From positions 1 to 39,378 of the forward strand of contig CALUKD010000032.1 of the NCBI GenBank assembly GCA_944321125.1: a stretch of 39,378 nt of DNA, written 5' to 3'. Numbering within the stretch: the first letter of the stretch is position 1; the number at the start of each line of letters is the position of its first letter. This document shows, piece by piece, positions 33,592-39,378 of the stretch. The notes under the pieces were generated by a model that made no database searches, was not told the DNA's origin, and was given only the letters and a program-made list of their open reading frames with translations. The translations under genes were made by a program, and so were the position numbers. Origin of the DNA: Candidatus Butyricimonas faecavium. Its GTDB lineage: Bacteria; Bacteroidota; Bacteroidia; Bacteroidales; Marinifilaceae.

Positions 33592-33665
33592 GGTTCGGTA
33601 GCTCAGCTGGATAGAGCAACGGCCTTCTAAGCCGTAGGTCTTGGGTTCGAATCCCAACCGGATCA
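33592..33665 (+). tRNA. tRNA-Arg (anticodon TCT)
   Basis: The 74-nt gene folds as a cloverleaf. The acceptor stem is GGTTCGG with CCGGATC (two G-U pairs); the D stem is GCTC/GAGC; the anticodon stem ACGGC/GCCGT encloses loop CTTCTAA with anticodon TCT at 33626-33628; the T arm is TTGGG-TTCGAAT-CCCAA. The discriminator is A at 33665, and CCA is not encoded. It is transcribed alone from its own promoter and followed by a terminator. Confidence 0.96.
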
Positions 33666-33679
33666 CAACTTTATCATAC

Positions 33680-33722
33680 AACCCACTAAAAATCAAAATA
33701 TTATTAGTGGGTTATATTTTTG
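33680..33722 (+). terminator. Terminator of tRNA-Arg
   Basis: AACCCACTAA (33680-33689) pairs with TTAGTGGGTT (33704-33713), followed by ATATTTTTG. Confidence 0.8.
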
Positions 33723-33828
33723 TTGTAACCCAAAAGGATTAACTGACAGCTATTCTACCCAACAAAATTTTATTCTTTTCCGTAAACTTTATTTCGATAT
33801 ACTCGTTGAACAAGCTATAAATTTTCTT

Positions 33829-33859
33829 TTTGCGGAACAAAATTAAAATTATATATTTG
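33829..33859 (+). promoter_or_regulatory. Promoter of tpx
   Basis: TTTG (33829-33832) and TATATTTG (33852-33859) are 19 bp apart, a full consensus match. The tpx ATG is 39 bp downstream of the -7 box. Confidence 0.75.
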
Positions 33860-33898
33860 AAAAATGATAATAAGTCAAACATTAAAATTCAAAACACT

Positions 33899-34399
33899 AT
33901 GGCAAAAATAACACTTGCAGGCAATAACATAAACACGAAAGGTAACCTACCTTCAGTTGGTTCTATAGCTCCCGATTTCTCATTAGTGAAAACAGATTTA
34001 TCTGAATTAACCTTGGCTAGCGAAAAAGGTAAACGTGTTGTTCTAAATATTTTCCCCAGTCTTGACACCAGTGTATGCGCAACCTCCGTACGTACGTTTA
34101 ACAAACTTGCGGCTGAAATGAACAATACCATTGTATTGGCAATCTCTAAGGATCTTCCTTTCGCACACGCACGTTTCTGCACCACAGAAGGAATTGACAA
34201 AGTAATTCCTCTTTCTGCATTCAGAGATCACGCTTTCGGTGAAAAATATGGAGTTGAGATGGTTGACGGACCTCTAGCCGGATTATTAGCTCGCGCTGTT
34301 ATCGTTATTGATGAAAACGGAAAGATTATTTACGAAGAACTCGTTCCAGAAATCACTCATGAACCTAACTATGATGCTGCATTAGCTAGTTTGAAATAA
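33899..34399 (+). CDS. tpx: Thiol peroxidase (Tpx, atypical 2-Cys peroxiredoxin)
   Basis: The ATG at 33899 gives 166 residues starting [16 protein letters not shown], as in Tpx proteins; the upstream in-frame extension begins TTG inside the promoter. The peroxidatic Cys60 lies in [13 protein letters not shown] and the resolving Cys94 in ARFCTTEG. Tpx reduces hydrogen peroxide and alkyl hydroperoxides using thioredoxin. It is transcribed alone between tRNA-Arg and the convergent tryptophanase gene, with a shared terminator downstream. Confidence 0.96.
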   Translation: MAKITLAGNNINTKGNLPSVGSIAPDFSLVKTDLSELTLASEKGKRVVLNIFPSLDTSVCATSVRTFNKLAAEMNNTIVLAISKDLPFAHARFCTTEGIDKVIPLSAFRDHAFGEKYGVEMVDGPLAGLLARAVIVIDENGKIIYEELVPEITHEPNYDAALASLK

Positions 34400-34425
34400 A
34401 AAAAGGGGCTCCCGCCCCTTTTTTT
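34398..34425. terminator. Bidirectional terminator between tpx and tnaA
   Basis: A 12-bp stem (34398-34409 with 34414-34425) made of an A-run, GGGGC and its complement encloses the 4-base loop TCCC. It has T-runs in both directions, so it serves both convergent genes; it overlaps both stop codons. Confidence 0.88.
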
Positions 34426-35800
34426 ATTTAGCACGCTCCAATTGAACGGTGAAGTGACGCATTAACGGTGCTTCCCAGGTAATTTGGAAACCACGAGTAA
34501 TCTGCTCACGACGATCAAATACATTCTTCAAAGCAACGGCAATCACATCCATGTGGTTATTGGTGTATACTCTTCTCGGAATAGCCAAACGGAGAAGATC
34601 CAAACCACCGAAACGATTCTCACGAGTTACCGGATCACGGTCAGCCAAGATATACCCGATCTCACAACCGCGGATACCGGCTTCCAAATACAACTCAACA
34701 GTCAACGTTTGAGCCGGGAATTCTTCCTTCGGTACATGAGTCAATACTTTCGGTGCATCAATAAACAATGCATGACCACCTGCAGGGCGTTGATATGGAA
34801 TTCCGAATTCATCCAAACGTTTTGCCAGATACTCTACTTGCTTGATACGAGTTTCCAAATTATCGAATTCGGTATTTTCATCCAAACCGATAGCCAAAGC
34901 ATTCATATCACGACCATTCATTCCCCCGTATGTCAGATAACCTTCGAATTGCACGCAGAAACCTTTAGCCCCCTCATACCAATCTTTGTGACGGGTTGCA
35001 ATGAAGCCTCCCATATTCACGATAGCGTCTTTTTTCGCACTCATCGTCATTCCGTCGGCATTCTCGAACATCTCTTTCACGATTTCTTTGATCGTCTTGT
35101 CTTGATAACCTTCTTCACGGGTCTTGATAAAATAAGCATTCTCGGCAAAGCGAGCAGAGTCAAACAATACACGTTTACCATATTTATCGGCAATTGCACG
35201 AACTTCTTTAATATTTTTCATAGAAACCGGTTGGCCTCCAGCCGTATTATTCGTAATCGTCACGATAATAAACGGAATTTTATCAGCGTGTTCGGCTAAC
35301 ACTTTTTCCAGTTTTACCGGATCAAGGTTTCCCTTGAAGGGTATTTCCAGCTGGGTATCTTTAGCCTCATCGATAGTCACGTCCCAAGCGATAGCTTTAC
35401 GTCCCTCGATATGTCCTTTCGTAGTATCGAAATGAGAGTTACCCGGTACAATATCGCCTTCTTTTACAAGGTAAGAGAAAAGTACATTCTCGGCAGCACG
35501 TCCCTGATGAGTCGGAATCACGTATTCAAATCCTGTCAAACGAGTAATCATATCTTTCAACTTAAAGAAAGAAGAAGCACCTGCATAACTTTCATCTCCC
35601 AACATCATGCCCGCCCATTGACGATCACTCATAGATCCCGTACCGGAGTCTGTAATTAAATCAATATACACTTGTTCTGAACGCAATTGAAAAACGTTAT
35701 AATGAGCCTCTTTAATCCATTGCTCTCTCTCTTCACGAGTACTTTTACGAATGGGTTCTACCATTTTAATCTTCCACGATTCTGCAAAAGGTAATTCCAT
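34424..35800 (-). CDS. tnaA: Tryptophanase (L-tryptophan indole-lyase)
   Basis: The 458-residue PLP enzyme belongs to the beta-eliminating lyase family. PLP-binding Lys257 lies in MSAKKDAIVNMGG, and PTHQGRAAEN (96-105) binds cofactor phosphate. The related tyrosine phenol-lyase has Arg at position 381; here it is Ile381 in CEIG. The C-terminus has MRHFTVQL with His449, as in tryptophanase, where tyrosine phenol-lyase has Phe. It splits tryptophan into indole, pyruvate and ammonia. The start MELPFAESWKIKMVEPI matches my recollection of Bacteroides tryptophanases. Its leader contains hairpins and a short reading frame without Trp. Confidence 0.94.
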   Translation of the reverse strand: MELPFAESWKIKMVEPIRKSTREEREQWIKEAHYNVFQLRSEQVYIDLITDSGTGSMSDRQWAGMMLGDESYAGASSFFKLKDMITRLTGFEYVIPTHQGRAAENVLFSYLVKEGDIVPGNSHFDTTKGHIEGRKAIAWDVTIDEAKDTQLEIPFKGNLDPVKLEKVLAEHADKIPFIIVTITNNTAGGQPVSMKNIKEVRAIADKYGKRVLFDSARFAENAYFIKTREEGYQDKTIKEIVKEMFENADGMTMSAKKDAIVNMGGFIATRHKDWYEGAKGFCVQFEGYLTYGGMNGRDMNALAIGLDENTEFDNLETRIKQVEYLAKRLDEFGIPYQRPAGGHALFIDAPKVLTHVPKEEFPAQTLTVELYLEAGIRGCEIGYILADRDPVTRENRFGGLDLLRLAIPRRVYTNNHMDVIAVALKNVFDRREQITRGFQITWEAPLMRHFTVQLERAK

Positions 35801-35858
35801 AATCTTTAAACTTTAAATAGTTAATGATATAAATTAATTGTAATATAATTCTTAAGAA

Positions 35859-35933
35859 ATGACCGGAAGGCCATAAATAAAATTAGCATGTAAATGGAGA
35901 TAGAAAAACCGCCACCTTTAACCAACAAAGGTG
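35859..35933 (-). other. Two hairpins in the tnaA upstream region
   Basis: CACCTTT (35913-35919 complement) pairs with AAAGGTG across a 7-base loop and is followed on the minus strand by GCGGTTTTTCT, so it resembles an intrinsic terminator about 110 bp before tnaA. A second, smaller hairpin (35859-35864 with 35869-35874) lies closer to the gene. Whether they are read-through terminators of the helicase transcript or an attenuator of tnaA cannot be decided; no good promoter consensus is visible between them. Confidence 0.45.
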
Positions 35934-36013
35934 TCGCGTTTCTTAATATTCAAGAAAAGTTTACTTACTAATATGACGCTTTTATCTTTCATCGTAGCAA
36001 ATTTGAGAAAAAT

Positions 36014-36047
36014 AAAAAAAAAGACCAAGAATTTCTTGATCTTTTTT
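36014..36047 (-). terminator. Terminator of the RhlE-like helicase gene
   Basis: An imperfect inverted repeat centred at 36032 (AAGACCAAGAA with TTCTTGATCTT) overlaps the stop codon region and is followed on the minus strand by nine T residues. Confidence 0.65.
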
Positions 36048-37350
36048 ACTTCTTCTTTTTCTTTGCCATTCGTTTTTTCATCACGTTTCTCCGGTTATCT
36101 TCGGCAGTATATGTATTTTTCGCCTTTTTAACGTGAAAAGCTCCCCCACCTTGCGGTTTCCCTCGCTGGTAGACAATATTATTTGTCTGCACCTGTTCCT
36201 CTTCCAATAACAAATGAGAAATTTCCAACTTTTCAGGCAAATCAAATATTTCAACTTCCTGATTGATCAGACGTTCAATATCCATGAAACGATCTTCCTC
36301 AACTTCCGACACGAAACTGATAGCGACTCCTTCTTTTCCCGCACGAGCCGTACGCCCGATACGATGCACGTACTCTTCTGCTAAAGAAGGTATATCAAAA
36401 TTAATCACATGACTCACATCCTGCACGTCAATACCGCGAGCTGCCACATCGGAGGCCACCATGATACGAGTTTCCCCTTCCTTAAATGCCCTCAAAGCCT
36501 TCAGACGAGTATTCTGGGCCTTGTTCGAGTGAATAACGCTTAACTCTCCTTTCCAGTGATCCGCCAAACGCTCCACTATACGATCCGCATTTTTCTTTGT
36601 CTCGGTAAAGATCATCACTTTCTTGAAATTTTCCTTGTCGGCAAGCAATAACTTCAATAAATTGATTTTTGTAGAAATATTTGGTACATCGTAACGATAC
36701 TGTTTCACGTTTGCCACGGGAGTTGCCTGACGGGCCACTTCCACCCGCACCGGATCATTCAAGAAATCATGAGATAAACTCTCCACCGCCTCTGAGAAAG
36801 TAGCGGAAAACAACATTGTCTGATGTTTCTCCGGTAATACCTCGAAAATCCCTTTCAACTGTGGTAGGAAACCTAAGTCCATCAACCGATCGGCTTCATC
36901 CACCACAACTGTCTTGATCATCTTCGTACGAATGATACCATTATAATATATATCCATGAAACGCCCCGGAGTTGCCACGAGCAAGTCCACACCTTCAAAC
37001 ACCCGATCTTGTTGTGTCCGGATATTGGTCCCCCCGTACACTCCCACACAACGGATGTCCATGAATTCCGTCAATAATTCAACACTCTCGCACACTTGTA
37101 CCACCAATTCCCGCGTGGGAACAATTACCAACGCCCGCGGCACCAAGCCTTGCGCATAATGCAATTTCATCAACATCGGGATCAAGTAAGCCAGTGTCTT
37201 TCCTGTACCGGTCTGGGCAATACCAATTAGATCCCTTCCGGAGCGACTGACCGAAAATACTTCTTCCTGAATAGGAGTCGGGTTCTCGAAACCAGCTTCT
37301 TCCAATGCCATCAATATCTGCTTACTTATATTTAAATCCTGAAATCCCAT
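36046..37350 (-). CDS. rhlE: DEAD-box ATP-dependent RNA helicase, RhlE-like
   Basis: The 434-residue protein has the Q motif (FENPTPIQEEVF), AQTGTGKT (45-52), PTREL, ATPGR, DEAD in VVVDEADRLMD, SAT, and HRIGRTARAG. The C-terminal tail after residue 375 is short and Lys/Arg-rich, ending in a run of lysines, without a DbpA domain. This is the RhlE layout, unlike the larger helicase at 2721-4550. It probably remodels rRNA or mRNA structures. It is monocistronic, with its own promoter and terminator. Confidence 0.9.
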   Translation of the reverse strand: MGFQDLNISKQILMALEEAGFENPTPIQEEVFSVSRSGRDLIGIAQTGTGKTLAYLIPMLMKLHYAQGLVPRALVIVPTRELVVQVCESVELLTEFMDIRCVGVYGGTNIRTQQDRVFEGVDLLVATPGRFMDIYYNGIIRTKMIKTVVVDEADRLMDLGFLPQLKGIFEVLPEKHQTMLFSATFSEAVESLSHDFLNDPVRVEVARQATPVANVKQYRYDVPNISTKINLLKLLLADKENFKKVMIFTETKKNADRIVERLADHWKGELSVIHSNKAQNTRLKALRAFKEGETRIMVASDVAARGIDVQDVSHVINFDIPSLAEEYVHRIGRTARAGKEGVAISFVSEVEEDRFMDIERLINQEVEIFDLPEKLEISHLLLEEEQVQTNNIVYQRGKPQGGGAFHVKKAKNTYTAEDNRRNVMKKRMAKKKKK

Positions 37351-37380
37351 ACATGTTACGTTTTAAAACTATATCGGTTA

Positions 37381-37388
37381 CAAAGGTA
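37381..37388 (-). promoter_or_regulatory. -7 box (TACCTTTG) of the RhlE-like gene
   Basis: The minus-strand TACCTTTG matches TAnnTTTG and is 30 bp from the ATG. The -33 region is not obvious. Confidence 0.5.
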
Positions 37389-37485
37389 CAAAAAGTAGTG
37401 TCTTGCACGAAATAAATTTATTTATTAAATAAATTGCATCTAAATACCAAAACAAATACCTAATATTCAATACAATACAAAGAAG

Positions 37486-37493
37486 TATTTTTG
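37486..37493 (+). promoter_or_regulatory. -7 box (TATTTTTG) of the small HTH gene
   Basis: TATTTTTG on the plus strand matches TAnnTTTG, giving a leader of roughly 85 nt before the ATG at 37587. No clear -33 element. Confidence 0.4.
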
Positions 37494-37586
37494 TAACAAA
37501 AATGTAAACGATAAACTTTTCATTTGTTTTTGTCAAAATATATTCATAAATTTATTGCACATAAAACCTCTAAAATTACTACGTTT

Positions 37587-37835
37587 ATGACTTATACTAT
37601 TACTTTTAACGAGCTGAGAAAAATCAAAGACATGCTACCTCACGGAAGTATGCAGAGAATTGCAGAAGACTTAGGTATCAGTACAGACACCGTACGTAAC
37701 TACTTCGGAGCCGATAATTATGACAACGGGGGGTCAAGCGCAGGTATACATGTTGAACAAGGACCAGACGGGGGATTAGTCGTCCTAGATGACACGGCCA
37801 TTCTAGACAAAGCAAGAGAAATTTTGAACGTGTAG
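37587..37835 (+). CDS. Small helix-turn-helix DNA-binding protein
   Basis: The ATG at 37587 gives 82 residues; an upstream TTG extension is hydrophobic and unlikely. Residues 18-41 form a convincing helix-turn-helix (SMQRIAEDLGISTDTVRNYF). A Gly/Asp/Asn-rich linker (41-64) and a short C-terminal helix (DDTAILDKAREIL) follow. I recognise it as a type common in Bacteroidota but know no function. It has its own promoter and a strong terminator, so it is a single-gene unit and perhaps abundant. Confidence 0.85.
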   Translation: MTYTITFNELRKIKDMLPHGSMQRIAEDLGISTDTVRNYFGADNYDNGGSSAGIHVEQGPDGGLVVLDDTAILDKAREILNV

Positions 37836-37850
37836 CAAAAAAATTTTAAC

Positions 37851-37888
37851 ACCGGGAAACAGCAAAATAGCGTTCCCGGTATTTTTTT
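37851..37888 (+). terminator. Terminator of the small HTH gene
   Basis: ACCGGGAA (37851-37858) pairs with TTCCCGGT (37873-37880), followed by ATTTTTTT. It starts 16 bp after the stop codon. Confidence 0.85.
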
Positions 37889-37902
37889 ACCGCTTTTTTA
37901 TC

Positions 37903-37910
37903 TACTTTTG
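37903..37910 (+). promoter_or_regulatory. -7 box (TACTTTTG) of rlmI
   Basis: TACTTTTG matches TAnnTTTG; the -33 region falls in the terminator T-run of the preceding gene. Transcription would begin within the inverted repeat at 37915-37944. Confidence 0.55.
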
Positions 37911-37914
37911 CCCC

Positions 37915-37944
37915 ATCAAGTCACAGTCAAACCTGTCACTTGAT
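37915..37944 (+). repeat. Inverted repeat at the rlmI transcription start
   Basis: ATCAAGTCACAG (37915-37926) and CTGTCACTTGAT (37933-37944) pair except for one central C-C mismatch, with a 6-base loop. It starts 5 bp after the -7 box, so it could be an operator or a 5' hairpin of the mRNA. Confidence 0.6.
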
Positions 37945-37983
37945 AATCTTAACGAACAACCTCACATCGCAACATGAATAATT

Positions 37984-39162
37984 ATGAGCAAAATAGTCCT
38001 AAAAGCCGGTAAAGAAAAATCTTTATACAGACTGCACCCGTGGGTTTTCTCTGGGGCAATAGCCAAAATCAAGGGTGACGTGCAGGAAGGTGACGTCGTT
38101 CAAGTGTACAACAGCGATGACGAATATCTCGCCACGGGCCACTACCAAATCGGAAGTATCGCTGTGCGTGTCCTCACGTTTAAGGAAGAGCAGATTGACT
38201 ATAACTTCTGGGTAGAACGTATCCGTCAAGCCTACCAAACACGTGTCGCCATTGGCTTGGCAACTAATCCGAACAACAACGTGTACCGCCTCATTCACGG
38301 GGAAGGCGATGATCTTTCGGGACTTGTCATTGATTATTACGCAGGGATTGCCGTTGTACAATTTCATTCCGTTGGAATGTATAAAGCCCGAGAAGATATC
38401 ACAAAAGCCCTATTGGAAGTCATGAGCGATAAACTCATTGCCATATATGACAAATCGGAAGGAACTCTTCCTTTTAAAGCAGAGCTTAACCCAAAGAACG
38501 GTTACTTGTACGGTCACACTGATAATTTTATTGCTATCGAAAACGGATTAAAATTCAACGTAGATTGGCTGGAAGGTCAAAAAACCGGCTTCTTTGTTGA
38601 TCAACGAGAAAATAGACGACTTCTGGAACGATACGCTCAAGACAAAAGCGTACTCAATATGTTCTGTTACACGGGTGGTTTCTCTTTCTACGCCATGCGA
38701 GGCGGGGCAAAATTAGTGCATTCAGTCGATGCCTCTGCTAGAGCTATCGAATTAACCAAGAAAAACGTGGAACTCAATTTCCCTGGAGACACACGCCATG
38801 AAGCATTCGTGGAAGATGCCTTCAAATTCCTTGATAAATCACACAACAAATATGACTTGATCATTCTTGACCCCCCCGCCTTTGCTAAACACCAGAACGT
38901 GTTAAACAATGCCATTCAAGGATACAAGAAACTGAATCGTAAAGGTATCGAGGTGATAAAACCTGGTGGATTAATCTTTACCTTTTCCTGTTCACAAGTC
39001 ATGACGAAAGATATCTTCCGCCAAACGGTGTTTACCGCAGCTGCCAACACAGGCAGAAAAGTAAAAATACTACATCAGTTAACTCAACCGGCCGACCATC
39101 CGATTAGCATTTACCACCCGGAAGGGGAATATTTGAAAGGATTGGTATTATACGTGGAATAA
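37984..39162 (+). CDS. rlmI: 23S rRNA (cytosine-C5)-methyltransferase, RlmI family
   Basis: The 392-residue protein has an N-terminal PUA domain (about residues 1-75, with HPWVFSGAI), a central EEHEE-type region, and a C-terminal Rossmann SAM methyltransferase. SAM motif NMFCYTGGFSFYA begins at 225, the motif IV DPPAF is at 296-300, and SCS with Cys336 is the likely catalytic cysteine for C5 methylation. RlmI methylates C1962 of 23S rRNA in E. coli. It is the last gene before the right terminal repeat. Confidence 0.92.
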   Translation: MSKIVLKAGKEKSLYRLHPWVFSGAIAKIKGDVQEGDVVQVYNSDDEYLATGHYQIGSIAVRVLTFKEEQIDYNFWVERIRQAYQTRVAIGLATNPNNNVYRLIHGEGDDLSGLVIDYYAGIAVVQFHSVGMYKAREDITKALLEVMSDKLIAIYDKSEGTLPFKAELNPKNGYLYGHTDNFIAIENGLKFNVDWLEGQKTGFFVDQRENRRLLERYAQDKSVLNMFCYTGGFSFYAMRGGAKLVHSVDASARAIELTKKNVELNFPGDTRHEAFVEDAFKFLDKSHNKYDLIILDPPAFAKHQNVLNNAIQGYKKLNRKGIEVIKPGGLIFTFSCSQVMTKDIFRQTVFTAAANTGRKVKILHQLTQPADHPISIYHPEGEYLKGLVLYVE

Positions 39163-39167
39163 AAAAG

Positions 39168-39232
39168 AAGGCGTCTCTAATCCCAATATACCCCAAAAAG
39201 TTAGACGGTTCAACATTATTAAGAGACTCTTT
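39168..39232 (+). repeat. Imperfect inverted repeat downstream of rlmI
   Basis: AAGGCGTCTCT (39168-39178) and AGAGACTCTTT (39222-39232) pair with one mismatch and one wobble around a 43-base loop that includes CCCCAAAAAGTTAGAC. It is followed by T-rich sequence. It may be a long-loop terminator or a remnant of an insertion-sequence end. Confidence 0.45.
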
Positions 39233-39246
39233 TATTTTGAAATAGA

Positions 39247-39269
39247 GCTCGGTATTTAACCGGGCTTTT
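39247..39269 (+). terminator. Candidate terminator after rlmI
   Basis: GCTCGGT (39247-39253) pairs with ACCGGGC (39259-39265), with one wobble and a 5-base loop, followed by TTTT. Confidence 0.6.
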
Positions 39270-39302
39270 CCCATTTATCCTCAATTTGATTCTATCATTA
39301 TT

Positions 39303-39378
39303 TGAATTAGTCAAGACTTAATCTGACAGTTGCGCATAAAAAAGAATAATTTTGTAACAGAAAACAGATTAAGTTATG
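39303..39378. repeat. Right copy of 76-bp inverted terminal repeat (probable IS end)
   Basis: This is an exact reverse complement of positions 2-77. It begins 140 bp after the rlmI stop, in non-coding DNA, and runs off the window. Both copies face outward, as expected for two copies of the same element end in opposite orientation. Confidence 0.8.

Noticed and set aside
33417-33614. 65-codon plus-strand reading frame before tRNA-Arg
   Set aside because: It contains the tRNA promoter and runs into the tRNA itself, so it is not a plausible gene.
34484-35299. 271-codon plus-strand reading frame opposite tnaA
   Set aside because: Antisense to a clear tryptophanase; no recognisable motif.
34424-35800. 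Tyrosine phenol-lyase instead of tryptophanase
   Set aside because: Position 381 is Ile rather than Arg, and the C-terminus has His449 (MRHFT) as in tryptophanase.
35821-35889. TnaC-like leader peptide for tnaA
   Set aside because: The 22-residue product has no Trp and no resemblance to E. coli TnaC; kept only as a low-interest observation.

Overview
This window is chromosomal DNA from a member of the Bacteroidota, most likely the order Bacteroidales. The evidence is the Bacteroidota-type division/cell-wall (dcw) gene order, repeated promoters of the TTTG-N(18-20)-TAnnTTTG type, weak or absent Shine-Dalgarno sequences, a Bacteroidales-type tryptophanase, a MraY with a family-specific insertion, and an FtsI-type transpeptidase with a C-terminal PASTA domain. 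An Odoribacteraceae-like host (Butyricimonas or Odoribacter) is a guess, not a demonstration.

Left arm, 1-4550, minus strand: a DEAD-box RNA helicase with a DbpA-type domain, engB, xseA, xseB, and a dacB (PBP4) gene cut off after about 85 codons where a 76-bp repeat begins. The same 76 bp appears exactly, in inverted orientation, at the right end (39303-39378). The window is therefore bounded by two outward-facing copies of one repeated element, probably insertion-sequence ends.

Centre, 4729-21554, minus strand: an almost complete dcw cluster reading mraZ, rsmH, ftsL-like, ftsI (PASTA), murE, mraY, murD, ftsW, murG, murC, ftsQ, ftsA, ftsZ, then a second ftsZ. Three AGTGGK hexamers with exact 10-bp period sit upstream of mraZ and look like the MraZ autoregulatory operator. 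murF, murB and ddl are not in this window. The tandem ftsZ pair is the most unusual gene-level feature.

Folate/lipid block, 21990-26302: an LplT-like MFS transporter, a PlsC-type acyltransferase, pabB and pabC form a minus-strand operon. It faces a plus-strand pabA across a 100-bp divergent promoter, so all three p-aminobenzoate genes lie together.

Right arm, 26397-39162: a B12-binding radical SAM protein, an MscS channel, an ACP phosphodiesterase-like protein, an NlpC/P60 lipoprotein, a four-module sulfur-transfer protein (CoA-disulfide reductase, rhodanese, TusA, DsrE) behind an ArsR-family regulator with a candidate operator, tRNA-Arg(TCT), thiol peroxidase, tryptophanase, an RhlE-like helicase, a small helix-turn-helix protein, and rlmI.

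The least explained pattern is non-coding. At least ten intergenic gaps contain degenerate AT-rich arrays in which an ATT/ATC (or TAAAA) core recurs every 7 bp, mostly between dcw genes and just before start codons. I found no CRISPR array, prophage or complete transposase, and no clearly new multi-gene system. The tandem ftsZ pair, the heptad arrays and the ArsR/sulfur-transfer unit are the best candidates for follow-up.
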